Positions 23,201 to 35,230 are shown, counted from the stretch's first letter. The stretch: 64,000 bases of DNA from Ambrosia x helenae (GCA_030844895.1 CM061223.1:33947435-34011434), one strand, 5' to 3'. Made by a program: numbers and translations. Notes: generated by a model not told the origin, from the letters alone.

Positions 23201-24169
23201 GTTCGAAGATTCTAATAAATTGACTTGAATTCCTTCTAATATTGGAAGGATTTTGAATTCCCTTACTTAAAGGAATTTGAAGGAATTTATACCAAATTCA
23301 AATTCCAATTCATTTGTCAACCAAGCACACAAGATTGAAAATTTCAATTCCAATTCCAACAAATTTAATGAACCAAACACCTCCAGAGTTGGAATTCAAA
23401 TTCCAATTCCATTGAATTTCATTCAATTCATGTGAAACAAACGCACCCTAAGTTAAAAGTGAATGATGGAGATCTACTTGAGAACACAAAGAAATACAAC
23501 AGTTGACAAGCATATTACTAGACTTGTCCCCATATTGCTTTTCTAGCAAGTGTTTTTGTTTGTTCATGCTATCTCCAAGAACCTTGTTGTGATATTGTAA
23601 CACATATATCTAAAAGGCGCACCACGTCATCACATCTTATATCACGATCATGGTCGCGACACTTTGGAAGAGTTTACACATGCAAGCTATAATGAATCCA
23701 TGCTAATAGGCGATCTACAACCGGTTGTTGCATCTCTGTTGGAGAAAATCTTGTCTTATGAAAGAATAGAAACAAGACAATGTACATTATTCAAGTGCAG
23801 AATTTGAACAAAAGGTTGTGTACAACCCATTTGTGAACATACATGATCTAGTTGGTGATATTGGGTTTGCTCAATCTAAACTAACAAACTTGTAGTCTGA
23901 TAACGAAACAACGATAGACACGTTACAAATAATTGTGTACGTATTTTATGATCATACATACTGAATTTGATTGTCATTTTACTTGAGAAAAACTAGAAGA
24001 CAGAACAATCAACCTTCACATCTTAGATTTAATTTAAATAATTTAAACAACGATAGACACGTTACAAATAATTGTGCACCACTGATCATACTTTGTACGC
24101 ACTCGTATTGTTAAGTATGTATGTCTGAAAACTGGTAAACGCATCTGATAATTTAAACGCATCAAATAA

Positions 24170-24438
24170 TCAAAAACACAATTCAAATACCTTCAATCCT
24201 TCTGTATTCGTTTATGATGTTCAAACTATGAACATCCACATCCCGGTTAGTATCCTCGATCAGGTCTGAAAATCCAGAAACAAGATGTTTACGAAATTCA
24301 AACTTAAAAAACTAAATGAAAAAAAAAACTGAATGAAAAACATAGTAACATGATCATCACCGTGAAAAACAATATTATCGAGATCTGGAATCGAATTCTC
24401 AACAGAAACACACTGATCATCAACCGATAAGTTTGAAT
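24170..24438 (-). pseudogene. possible protein-coding gene fragment, unidentified
   Basis: On the minus strand an acceptor-like TTTATCAG at 24439-24446 precedes an open run translating SNLSVDDQCVSVENSIPD and LDNIVFHGDDHV. About 50 bp further on, a second acceptor-like TTTTCAG precedes LIEDTNRDVDVHSLNIINEY, followed by a donor-like GGTATTTG. The acidic, exon-like composition differs from the AT-rich surroundings. The exon phases could not be joined cleanly, and no start or conserved domain is visible. It could be a stray exon pair of a host gene. I do not recognise the product. Confidence 0.3.
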
Positions 24439-24439
24439 C

Positions 24440-25476
24440 TGATAAACAAAATCAACAATTAAACATAATTCTACTAAAAACCGATTTAATTGACTATGAA
24501 CAAACGTACTGGAACATCCTGAAATAGTTCAATTGACTGTGATTATGATGATCGTATTGTGATTGAATCGTAATGTGTTTGATTGACTGATGTTATATAA
24601 ATCAAATTCGAATTTGAAAATCGTTTACGTATGTTACGCAATCGTTTACGAAAATAGAACGTGATTGTAGTAATCAGTTACAAAGAAAAAAAGTCTGATT
24701 TTCCCTTGGGTTTAACTGCAATTGAGGTTAATTAGAGTTTAGTTAGGTTAATCGTGGTTTGGTTAAGTTGGCAGGTGGCAGCTTGTAGTGGCTTCCTACA
24801 CTTTTTACGTTAAGGATGCTTTGTATTCTATACTTTCTCTTATTTAATATACGCCTTATACTATGGATTTTTAAAAATAATTTTGTAAATTGTTTTACGT
24901 ATGAGATTAAATCTAGATGTTTAACATCAAAATGATGTCTAATTTGTGTACTTGAAACTTTATGTAGCGTTGGTCGTTATAACGTGGATGGATATGTATA
25001 TAACTCAGATGAAGAACCTAAGATACTAATGATCGGAAATGGAATAGATCTATGAGCTATCAACCTTGTGACTTGGAATGTGAACCCCTTCCAAAAACCA
25101 AAATCAAAGAAGTAAGATTCCAATATCACAAATAGCCATAAAAGTAAAAATCATGTTTATTTGATCTTCGTGTACAATGATTATGGCCCTAGCACTATAC
25201 TACTACCTCATTCGACATGGTAACTATGGTACCTCGGTTTAAAAAGATTTAGAAATTCATTTGCGTTGCGTATCCATAATGTCATATACCATCTCTTATA
25301 TTGTTGTTTTTTATGTCAATATATTTTTTAGTTTATAGTCCATTGCTCTTTGTGAATTGATATATTAGTTGTATTAGCAATTTGGTATAAAAAATGAATT
25401 ACGTCAAACTCGCCACGCAACATGCACCTAAAAACACATAACTACCCGCAACAATGTGTGGGCATTTCCACTAGTT

Positions 25477-25517
<41 letters not shown>

Positions 25518-25842
25518 TTTATACACACCTATAACTTTAGAACATGGGCTAATCTATGAATTTGATCTAAGTCATAAATTAACCCATTACCAAGCCCAAG
25601 CCTAACTAAAGCTCATAACTTAAGTCTTAACCTTAAACGAAGTTATTCGGATTCGCTTCAAACTTGAGTTTCTAATACGAATTCGAATCGAAATCGAATT
25701 GAGTTCTTTATTCGAATCGAATTGGTTAGCTTTTAATCGAATTTGAATCGAATAATAATTTAGTAAAAATAAATAAATTATTCGAAAAATTCGATTCGAA
25801 TAATTTGAAAATTCATTGTTCGATTCGATGAACACCCTATAA
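24440..25842. other. gene-free AT-rich stretch
   Basis: No gene is seen. An (AT)n run lies at 25479-25515. At 25640-25830 the sequence is built of TTCGAATCGAA-type palindromic words and ends GATGAACACCCTAT, which resembles the end of a hAT-like MITE relic; no partner end was found. Confidence 0.45.
25479..25515. repeat. (AT)n microsatellite
   Basis: About 18 AT units without interruption. Confidence 0.95.
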
Positions 25843-27405
25843 GAAAATTTACTTTGAATAAGAAACACAAATGCTACAAGATCAGGGAATAAGACGAGTA
25901 AACAGTTTTGTTTTGAGAAATTATTTGAAAATTCTTTTGTTTTGAGAAATTATTTGGGATGATGTTACAAGTTTTAAGAATGAAAAGTAGGTAATTTTTT
26001 ATGTCATTAAGAATACGCCTTGCCATGTACAAGCTAGAAATGAGTTATAGGAGGGTGTATGAGCACGGCCCAGGGTATGTACTTTATTTTTTTAGTTTTG
26101 TTAAACAGTTTTCCTGGTAACGCTTGATTAGTGTACGTAATATGTTCTCACGTAGCATTAGCTAATTATTTCAAGTTATCTAACGCATTTCATGCAAGGA
26201 ACGTGCATAGATGGTTGATAACTTGGGAAACACTTGGCCGGCTCATAAAGGAGCAAACTTTTGGGATACATATCTATTATGACTAGTGGATATTGCCTTT
26301 TGTATATGTGTGATTAGAAGCCGCTTACAGTCAGATAGAGTGTTTATCTCAACGAAAATATTGTTGGATGTATTGAATGATATGGCTTTGACAAACACAA
26401 AGTCTTGAATGCACCTATGATACTAAACATTAAGTTAAAAGTGAATGATGGAGATCTACTTAAGAACACAAAGAAATACAACAGTTGACAAGCATATTAC
26501 TTGACTTGTCCCCATATTGCTTTTCTAGCAAGTGTTTTTGTTTGTTCATGTTATCTCATCATCATCATACTCAGTTAATCCCACCTATAGTAAAGCTAAG
26601 GTAGGGTCTGAGGAGGGTAAAATGTAGACAGTCTTACCTCTACCCCTAAGAATAGAGAGGCTGCTTCCAGTGAGACCACCGGCTCGATGTGGTTTGATAT
26701 CAAACCTTGGACATAAGGCACAGAACACTTAGCAATCGGGACAAACCCAATCGGTGCATGTACCCCTTTGTCTTTTGGCTATCCACGCCACCACATGATG
26801 CATGATTAACCGTCCGTCGTTTTTAACGTTATTTTCACGAAATTAGTAAAATAACGTTAAAACTAGTGCAACTTTACTTTTGTCCCCCAATGCTCACACA
26901 TATATACATTATATGCGCACACCGTAAGTGGGGCGTTTTGTTCATGTTATCTCCAAGAACCTTATTGTGATATTGTAAAGTATATATCTAAAAGGTGCAC
27001 CATGTCATCACATCTTATATCACGATCATGGTCGCGACACTAATTTGGAAGAGTTTACACATGCCAACTCTAATGAATCCATGTTAATAGGCGATCTACA
27101 ACCGGTTATTGCATCTAAAAAAATATTGTCTTATGAAAGAATAGAAACAAGACAATGTACATTATTCAAGTGCAGAATTTGAACAAAAGGATGTGTACAA
27201 CCCATTTGTGAACATACATGATCTAGTTGGTGATATTGGGTTTGCTCAATCTAAACTAATGAACTTGTAGTCTGATAAGTGATAACGAAACAACGATACA
27301 TGTTACAAATAATTGTGTACGTGTTTTATGATCATACATATTGAATTTGATTGTCATTTTACTTGAGAAAAACTAGAAGACAGAACAATCAACCTTCACA
27401 TCTTA
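25843..27405 (+). repeat. segmental duplication, copy B (empty site for the copy A insertions)
   Basis: This copy reads straight through the points where copy A holds the copia element (near 25955) and the MITE (near 26430). Near its left end a 28-bp GTTTTGAGAAATTATTTG-type piece is tandemly doubled. It carries its own insert at 26558-26936 that copy A lacks (compare 23560-23575). Confidence 0.9.
26558..26936 (-). mobile_element. 5'-truncated non-LTR element tail (RTE LINE 3' end or related SINE)
   Basis: The insert is bounded by exact TTTGTTCATGTTATCTC at 26541-26557 and 26937-26953, a 17-bp target duplication that marks LINE-type integration. Read on the minus strand it ends in GATGATGAT, a short simple-repeat tail of the kind RTE elements have. 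It includes GTAAGACTGTCTACATTTTA and CTAAGGTAGGGTCTGAGGAG-type blocks common in plant non-LTR tails. It has no coding content. Confidence 0.75.
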
Positions 27406-27915
27406 GATTAGTTGCGTGACGAATTACTTGTATGTAACGAATTACTCATGAACCCATGATCGATATCTATGACGCAACTTGAGAGAGTTTTAAAGACAGC
27501 ATAGCTATATATACATATCGTAATTATCAGACGATATACACATGGAGACTTTCCATGTATAGGATTATTAACATTGATCTATGGTTCAATAACATATATT
27601 ATACAAATATATTGACAAGTTCTAATGGATTTTTTGTTTTTATTATGAGGTTCAAAAACAATCTTGAAAAGTGAAAACATGATCATTCCTTAAATTGTAT
27701 CAAGGGAGTAGTAAATGTAAATCTACATGATAAATTTCTGCATGATGGTTATGGTGAGTACATATAAAACTCAAAAATCATATCACTACATCATCATCAT
27801 CATAAAAGTAAGATCTCTTCACAAATCATCTCTTCTCTTGTAACATACCATCAAGACTGGATTTCTTTTAAAAACATTCCAAGGGAAGAAGTCGGGTCGT
27901 TTGGCTTGTTTGTGA
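27406..27915. other. region downstream of the SnRK1 beta gene, including its likely 3' UTR
   Basis: No gene is seen. The part next to 27915 lies just past the SnRK1 beta stop codon and should include its untranslated tail. A GATGATG-type run near 27790 sits on the minus strand. Confidence 0.5.
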
Positions 27916-30900
27916 TTATTGATGTATAGACTTGTAGAGGACGACGGTCACATACTTGGATAGGAACCGATGAGTTGATCCAAGGGCTACAACAGAATCA
28001 CTGCTCTTTCCTTTCTGCATGTAAAGATGGTTTATGACAACGTGTTGAGGTCGGGGAGAAGGCTCCGTGTGGGGCAAAGGGGTGTTGAGAAGCGTCATTT
28101 GGAGATGTGGCGGTACCAAGGGCGGCTCTTTTGCATAATCCTCAGACCCAAGTTGTAAATTGTTGTAGCTTGATTCTGGCGATTGTGGTGGTTCAAAACC
28201 AGATATGCTTTCAATGTCTTCGGGTACGTATTCCTGTCATAAATAAAAACCATACAACTTTGTCAACAACAATTATTGTGGAGTTTGACCTTTTTTTCCC
28301 TTTTTAGCTACTCTTTTTTTTATTGTTACCCGTTTGACCCGTTACAGATAAACAAATAAACGCTTTGATACAATCATATGACTAAACGGGTCAAAACCGT
28401 TGTGCATTGTGGGGTTAACATGATTGAAAAATGCTAAAAGGGAAAGAAAAGTATACAATTTATCACCCGCTGTTGAAGAAGGACAAAGAAGACATCCATA
28501 AAAATCCAGATTACTTTTACAAAGAAACAAAATAAAACAACAAACTAAGACATCACATCACATCACATGATTTATCTAAAATATGGACCACTCCAAAATT
28601 CCAAAATATGCATATTTTTAAAGAACGAAAAAGACGTTACATGAAGTTGGCATTTCAATAGCTCATACAGTAATAAAGTTCGTAACTTTGGCTCATGACA
28701 CCTTTCCAAACGCATGCCAAAACACCCCAAATGGTATCAAACAAGATGTTTTATCCTACAAGTTACTTAGTTTTAGTCTGACTGATTAAGCGTTCACTAT
28801 AGTTAAGATACCCCTTTTGTATAAATCACTAAGAACTAAATTAAACTGCCAAGATTCATTCAAACGGAGAAACAAACAGTTTTAGGAATAAGATATCACG
28901 AATAAGTCTCGGACCATTGGTTCATCATTAGAAGAAAAACCAACATGACAGATTGATTTTTGATATATGTAATTTTCAGGGAAAATACCTGCAAGTCTAA
29001 GATGTTATAAGTGTTGCCTGCTTCGTCCTGTGTGCATGGCACATCAGGGGAATACCTCCATTGGCCATCAACGATAAATCTATACTGGTAAACACCTGAA
29101 GGAAGAATCTTTAATATAAAGAAATCTTTTCCCGATTTCTGCAAGGGCTTCCTGGTCAAGAACAAAGCATCAAATAGTTATTATATATATATAATACATA
29201 TAGCATTTATAGGGGCGCATTCGGTACATAACCAATGTTAGAGCACTCACATTTGGTTCCCCATAAATTTGCGAGAGAAAACCCCATATTTTTTATGGGG
29301 TTGTGAGTGGAGAAAATGGAGAGCCCGCTGTTTATCGGTATAGTTGGGGATATTTGGGAATATTTTGGGGAAAACAGTTTTCTAGTGTTTATTTTTAATA
29401 TTTGTTGAAAGTTGTTGTGAGTGGAAAAGAGAGAAACTGTAATGATTTTTGTGTAATATGTGGTTGTGAATGATTGTGAGTGGATGAGGGATGGGGAACC
29501 TATTGTGAATGCTGAACCGCATAATCACTTGTACGGACTACAGAGTGATATCCAAAATCCAGATATAGTGGGAGAGAGAGAGAGAGAGAGGTGGATACAC
29601 GGTTACATAACCGGCCTGCGTATTAGAGTAAGAGCACTATGTGCAAGTGTTTATGTGGTTCTGGCATTTCTTTACTTTTTTGTATTGAACAACCCTCTAT
29701 ATGTATCAGATCACATATTCATCTAAAATAAAATATAAAAGGATGTAATTAGAAAAATGATAGATAGACAAAGTTTGGTGTTTCTTAACCTCGTTTTCCA
29801 ATTATCCCATGATCCTTCCACGGCCACTTCTTTCCCATCATAGCTCCATGTAATCATTGTTGGAATTCCTTGCTCAGTCATCATGTCTTCATAGCTCGAG
29901 GAGTCATGCATCCATGAATTGTTTGACTGCATCTCATCAGGTCTTTGTAATGGAGCCACGGGCACCTAAAAATACACAACGATGATAAAGGTCACAACGT
30001 TACCATATGATCAATTTTTATCTCTTTGCAATGTGTACATCTTCAGTGACTTGACATGAAATGGATTACGTTTCTTGACAGCTAAGGTAATACGGCGTGA
30101 TAAAGATGCACAGTTTCCCATCTGCCCGGGCAGCCAAGTACGCGTTTCTTTACCAAAGTTGAATAAAAAAACATTTTCGAGAGATATGGATAAAGATAAA
30201 GAAAAGTCTTGTAACGGAAACTAATTTCAAGAATCACTTCAAAGATAAGTATCACTCAATTCTGCACACGGACGACTCAGTTCCATTTTAAGCATATATA
30301 CCATAATATTTTTTTGAAACAACATTGCGCATCGAATATATAGTATTCGCTTAACTAATACTAACAACTCCAATACATTAAAGGGTGTATGAATGCAGTT
30401 TTACGATTTGATTATCGTGACTTGAATAATCAGAATCACACCAAATCTTTGTCTATCTGTGCAATCTATTGTCATAAATATGTAATAGTTATATAATAAT
30501 AATCAGAAAGACAGAAACAAGGATCATGATCTAGTTTCAGCATACATCCCAAGTCCGAACCCTGCTTTTATTTTGCTTAGTTACATATTAGCCTAAATGA
30601 TTAGCTGAAAACATGAACCAAATAAAATTAAAATCCATTCTTTTTTCCCATGAATCGAGTAAACTAGCCGATTGAGCAAATTAGCAAACATTACCAGCTT
30701 AAATAAGAATATGTTTATACAAAACTAGGCTTATTAAGATCACAGCCGGCGTATGAAACCAGAGTTGACCAAAATTCATAACCAAACAACCACAAATTGA
30801 TTCACAGTATTTCAAAACTCATAAACCAGACTTCATACGCATCGATCAAACTTCACCAAACACTAGCGTTCTTTCCTTCCTTTTCTTTCCTTCCATTTCC

Positions 30901-31583
30901 ATCCAAATCGGAAGGATGGAATTTGGCCTAAAAATCCTTCCATTTCCTTCCAAAAAAATAACTCTGGAACACAAACAAAATTTTCTTTTCTTTTCATTCG
31001 TTAAGTGATCTCGGGAACACGGCGTAGGTTTCAAGTAAAACTATGTGAAGAACTTAATTGCTTCAAAACAACAAATCAAGAACCACAAACCTCATCCTCT
31101 AACCCAATTTCAAACAAAATTTGCACCCAATTAAAATCCCTTTTTCTCCCAATACATCAATAACCAATAATCAATAAATAATAAAAGATCAATCAACACA
31201 ATAATCCCACAAAGAAAATGCAAACTTTTTCCAGATCTACAATATCAGCTACATTATAAACCTAACCAAACAATCATTAAAGCAAACCAATCTACTGTAC
31301 CATTACTCTTACAACTATCATCAAAATCAAATCTTGCAGATGGGTATTCAATCATTAAAAAAAGGGTACAAAAATTAAAAACAAAAACCCCAAAATTATT
31401 AAAGAAATAAACCTTTACCTGAGGAGTAAACATCAATGGAGAGCCAGAAACCCTAGGGCTAGGAGGAGGAGATTGACCCATATAATTAACATCCTGTGAA
31501 ACGACATCGTTTCCAATAGAGGAAATGCTACCACCCTCACCTTGTGCACCACCATCTTCTTCTCTACCATTTGTGTTACCCAT
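27916..31583 (-). CDS. KINB: SnRK1 complex regulatory subunit beta (AKINbeta/KINbeta1-2 type), four exons
   Basis: Exons in gene order are 31583-31419, 29965-29790, 29151-28989 and 28233-27916. Introns are GT-AG with consistent phases, and the product is 273 residues (known KINbeta1 and KINbeta2 are a little over 280). MGNTNGREED gives glycine 2 for N-myristoylation. A serine/proline-rich stretch ending SPLMFTPQ is followed by VPVAPLQRPDEMQ, a plant beta-subunit hallmark. Residues of about 90-170 form the CBM48 glycogen-binding domain (VEGSWDNWKTRKPLQKSG, YQYRFIVDGQWRYSPD). The C-terminal ASC domain has PPLVPPHLQMTLLNTP, then HVVINHLYMQKG and VVALGSTHRFLSKYVTVVLY. The subunit scaffolds the SnRK1 kinase and gamma subunits and steers localisation in energy and sugar-starvation signalling. 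No breaks are seen, so it is probably functional. KINbeta1 versus KINbeta2 cannot be settled here. Confidence 0.95.
29242..29513. mobile_element. small MITE in SnRK1 beta intron 2
   Basis: AGCACTCACATTTGGTTCCC at 29242 is mirrored by GGGGAACCTATTGTGAATGC ending at 29513, an imperfect inverted repeat of about 23 bp. The inside is non-coding, with GTTGTGAGTGG-type repeats. A target duplication was not found, so the superfamily is open. Confidence 0.55.
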
Positions 31584-31926
31584 TTGTGGATTAATAATAA
31601 TAATAATAATAATTAAAAAAAAAAGTAAAAAAGAAGACAACCCAAGTTGTGAATCAGGGTAATATTGAATCTTTATAACAAAAAGATAAGAAATTTAGAG
31701 TCTTTTTAATATTTAAAGATGACCCACTAAACTAAATCTCAGTGATTGTTAGGATTTGAATTGAACAAGATTTTTTTTTTTTTTTTGTGGAGATGCATGA
31801 TTAAGGATTAAGATTTAAGAATAGTGGGTGAGAAAATATAAAATCTTGTTGGAGGTTTGCTCATTGAAAGGTTGATTGATGGAACTTGAGTGTTTATGTG
31901 AGATGGAGGAGAGACAGGGATGAACA

Positions 31927-31962
<36 letters not shown>

Positions 31963-32000
31963 TGAGGGTAATGAGTGTATGAAGTATGATGCAGACTTGA
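31584..32000 (-). promoter_or_regulatory. SnRK1 beta 5' leader and upstream region with GA/CT tract
   Basis: Upstream of the ATG at 31583 the sense strand reads into AT-rich DNA and a CT tract (GA on the plus strand, about 31927-31962). CT-rich leaders are common in plant genes. No TATA box is clear. Confidence 0.4.
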
Positions 32001-32014
32001 AATTATTATTATTA

Positions 32015-32071
<57 letters not shown>
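32001..32071. repeat. (TTA)n microsatellite
   Basis: About 23 TTA units with one slip near 32020, upstream of the SnRK1 beta gene. Confidence 0.95.
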
Positions 32072-32313
32072 GAGGAAATTATTTTCATAAGACTTGAATT
32101 GTTGTAAAAGCATACATTTAATTTCAACAAAACAATGTTGAGTACATATCTAAATTATTGTGTGATTTTTGGACTTATGTGATAAAGGTTTTTAATTTGG
32201 AGTAAAGTTTAAATTTTAATAATTCAAAGTGTAACTTGGCTGATAACAACACATCTTGGAAATGTAATTAATTTTTTTTTTTTTTTTGAACGGCTAATTA
32301 TTTTGTCACATTT

Positions 32314-32433
32314 ACCAATGGGGTGGTGGTCCATTGGCAAAGGCAAAGCCTTTAAACACCTAGGTTGGGGAAGGTCTTGGGTTCAAGTCCCACAGACCAC
32401 AGGATTTAAAAAGAAATTAACCTTTCAAAAAAA
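32314..32433 (+). mobile_element. SINE with 18-bp target-site duplication
   Basis: Exact AATTATTTTGTCACATTT copies at 32296-32313 and 32434-32451 flank a 120-bp body. The body has an A-box-like GGTGGTCCATTGG, the B box GGGTTCAAGTCCCA and an A-rich end. These are the marks of a tRNA-derived SINE moved by a LINE. The phrase GGCAAAGCCTT just after the second duplication (about 32470) suggests an older fragment of the same family next door. Confidence 0.88.
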
Positions 32434-32451
32434 AATTATTTTGTCACATTT

Positions 32452-33094
32452 GATCCCTCACCAATTGGAAAGGCAAAGCCTTATCCAACACCTTAATACC
32501 ACCATGCCAAAGGCCCTTTTGGAAATGTAATTAATAACGCTTTGAATTTTCACTTTCGTGGCCAAGACCAATCTTGTTTGCGTAGTTATCGTAAGTTATA
32601 CTTGATTTTTATTTGGTTTTCTATTAAGACGACTATAAGCGAGATGGGAAAACATATATTTCTAGTGAGCGAAGTTTAGTGAAATCAAGTGCAAACCTAT
32701 GATATCTATTTGATTGGGTCATCTTTAGCACAAAAATAAAAGTTATAAGGGTTACTGATTGTTTTGTTTGTATAAATTATTATCGATCAGTTTGTATTAT
32801 TATAATTTATTAATTCTAATTTTTTAACGGAATTTATATTATTTTGTAAGCATTTAAAAATAATAAAATAAAAGACATTAATATTTATCTTGAATTTTTA
32901 TTGGTCTGTGGCAGGTTGGAAGTGACGAAGCTGACATCAATACATGTAGTTCCAGGTAAATCAAAATTTGTGGATTTCTGTGTACCTTACTAAATCTAAA
33001 ATCTAAAATAATTTTAGGGGAATCTAAATCTAAAATACCCTAAAAGTATTTTTTTTTTCTCCATCATTTATTTAATTTTTGTCGTTTGTTCCAT
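32452..33094. other. gene-free AT-rich stretch
   Basis: Apart from a SINE-like fragment at 32460-32520, no gene or element is seen. Confidence 0.5.
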
Positions 33095-33206
33095 TTTTTT
33101 TTAATTACTATCTTAATTTCATCTTATCTTGGATCCGCAAGAATTTAAACTCATAACCTCACATTTGTAAGGGGAACACCATACCACTAAACTAGAGGTC
33201 ATGGGT
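33095..33206 (-). mobile_element. SINE on the minus strand with 14-bp target-site duplication
   Basis: GTCGTTTGTTCCAT (33081-33094) and GTCATTTGTTCCAT (33207-33220) differ at one base and flank a 112-bp body. On the minus strand this reads ACCTCTAGTTTAGTGGTATG (A-box end), then GGTTATGAGTTTAAATTC (B-box-like), and finishes in an A run. It resembles the plant Au-type SINE. Confidence 0.8.
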
Positions 33207-33220
33207 GTCATTTGTTCCAT

Positions 33221-33893
33221 CTAACACAAAATTAACGTTAATATATTTAAAAAAATTATTAGACATCAATAATAAAAGTGGTTAAAAAATGTGTGACTAG
33301 TTGTAAAAATAAAACAATTAGGATTATTTTCAGTTAATCTTAAAACAATAAGATTATTGAAATTCAATTTGCTTAAGACTAAGGGTTGTGGAACGGTGAG
33401 AGCCTTCGGTGGGCTGAGGTGGAGTGCCTCACCGTCGGCATACACCCCCTCCCATCTATAATCGGTGCAAACGGTGGGAATCCACCGATCCCCCGTCCCA
33501 TATTCCAAGAAAAAGTGAATTGATGATGATGATGACCATTAATGATGATGAGAAAGTCTTTAAACATCTTATGTTGCCTCGTTTCAAACTACGGGTGGAC
33601 CCACCATTCAGTAGGCAAGCGCGTAGGTCTAGGAATAGAAAGTCTTTAAAGTGTAATAGCATTCGGCAAGCTCTAGCATTGGGAAAGGATGGGTCTAGGT
33701 TGCCGAACTTGCCCTATCTCTTTCCACTCAACCCATGGAGAGGGAGGCGAGTTCTTGGGGGGTGTCTCTTGACCAGGGCACCTTTGAAAGAAGTGCCAAC
33801 ATTAAGCAATGTCTTCGGAAAGTTTCTGACAATCACTTCACAGGTGTAGTTAAGGTGTTATGTTCTTCCGGGGTAGCCTCTTTTGTGACACCC
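33221..33893. other. unclassified repeat-like stretch
   Basis: GC-richer than its flanks. It includes CGGTGAGAGCCTTCGGTGGG and a duplicated AAAGTCTTTAAA word (33551 and 33639). The frame at 33424-33849 has no recognisable domain and looks like transposon or retroposon relic. Confidence 0.35.
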
Positions 33894-35230
33894 GACAAAC
33901 TCAGGTTAGTAACTTTGGTCAAATGCATAAGTCTACCATAGCAAATCATGCATGCATTACACTTAACTGGGTTAGTTGAGTCATTACAATGGTTCGGGGA
34001 ATCATCGGGAGTCATTACGATGATCCGGGGGATCAACGGTAGTCGGTCCATAACCATGTGTACAAGGGTTGGTGATTCGGAGGATCACCGGATTTAATGC
34101 ACGCACACGAGTCTCAAGTCCCGGGAATTAGTGAACGAAAGTGAATGTGTTAGTTATCAAGTAATATGTGTTTATAATAATTATATAACTTGTTGCTTTG
34201 TGAATACGTGTTATAATATGTTAAAATAGTGTTTAACGCGCCAAAAAACCAAACCTGCATGCAGGGGGCGACGGAGAAGCTAGTCACCACCTGCAGGGGG
34301 CGACTAGCAACCCTAGTTGCTACCTGTAGCAACCTAATCACCTGGTATGTCTGGGACGACTAGCAGCAGCTATAAAAACCATACTTGACTTGTTAAATAT
34401 CATTTGTGCAACCCTAACTCGCCCAAACCTCTCTCATACCATCCTTAACCTCTGAAACACGTTTTTGCCCTAAATCTACCATTTCCAAGCCTAAAACATC
34501 ATGTTTAAGCAAGATCTAAGTTGTGTTATTCATCCTAAGCTCTTGTCATGTTGTTATTTTGAACCCTAAAGCTCCAGACCTGATTTTATAAAGTTTTCAC
34601 CTTTGAAAATGCTTGAAAAACAGTTCCAACCTATGTCTAATCATTTCTATGAGTTTTTGATAAATATACAAACTTGAAAACGGTTTTTGATGATTAAAAC
34701 ATGGGGATTCTTATATGTTTGATGTTCTAATGATATGGATGAGTTACTAGGATGATTATCTCAGATTATGAAGGTTGTTTGATGTGTTTTATTAGCAAAA
34801 TAAATTTTGACCCGTTTGAGGGCATTAGAAGGATTTAGGGTGTTATGTAATGATTTGATGATTGAATGTTGTTAGGGTTTATGCTAGAATGATGTAACAA
34901 CAATTTGATGATGATTGAAATGTGTTTGGATGATGAAATCTGATTATTTTCCATTTAGGGTAAAGTTTTCATGCATGATATGATGTTTTCATAATATTAT
35001 TCCATTTAGGGAAATACTTGCAATTAGGTTGTTAGGCTGATGATAAATTGGGGATTTTTGTTTTGGTTAAGATGTTTGATGATTGTGGATTGATGTTGGG
35101 TGTTTCTACATGTTTCGGATCGGATTTAGAGGGCTTCACGCGCGAAAAGAGCTGAACAACCTGTAGGGGGCGACTAGCTAAACCCTAGTCGTGCCTCAAG
35201 GGGGAGACTAGCCATTGTAGTCGATTTGGC
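33894..35230 (+). repeat. LTR-like fragment with palindromes upstream of a TATA box
   Basis: TGTGACACCCGACAAACTCA at the left is a typical plant LTR start. TATAAAAACC at 34371 fits an LTR TATA box and is followed by a C-rich leader-like stretch. Just upstream are CCTGCATGCAGG (34254-34265), GCTAGTC/GACTAGC (34279-34308) and GTTGCTAC-CT-GTAGCAAC (34316-34333). GGGGGCGACTAGC recurs near 35165. No matching CA end, primer site or second LTR was found, so it is a truncated piece with an approximate right edge. Confidence 0.45.

Larger units (their letters stand above)
16070..23458. mobile_element. PIF/Harbinger-type MITE, split by a nested LTR element
   Basis: Terminal inverted repeats GGGTGCGTTTG (16070-16080) and its complement (23448-23458) are flanked by TAA (16067-16069 and 23459-23461). 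The paralogous copy near 26430 has a single TAA and no element. A 3-bp TAA duplication with a GGG-start TIR is typical of PIF/Harbinger elements. Without the nested element it is about 1.1 kb and codes for nothing. GGAATTGGAATT-type runs lie near each end, and GGTACGGTCCGAAAC-type minisatellite lies in both arms. Confidence 0.85.
6762..24015 (+). repeat. segmental duplication, copy A (pieces 6762-6852, 15592-16069, 23459-24015)
   Basis: These three pieces join end to end to match 25843-27405. The gaps are filled exactly by the copia element (6853-15591) and by the MITE (16070-23458). Shared runs include GATGATGTTACAAGTTTTAA, GCAAGGAACGTGCATAGATG and AGTGAATGATGGAGATCTAC. No coding function is recognised in the duplicated unit. 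Confidence 0.9.

Noticed and set aside
33424..33849. 141-residue frame as a gene
   Set aside because: No domain, odd composition, and overlap with repeat-like words; probably chance.
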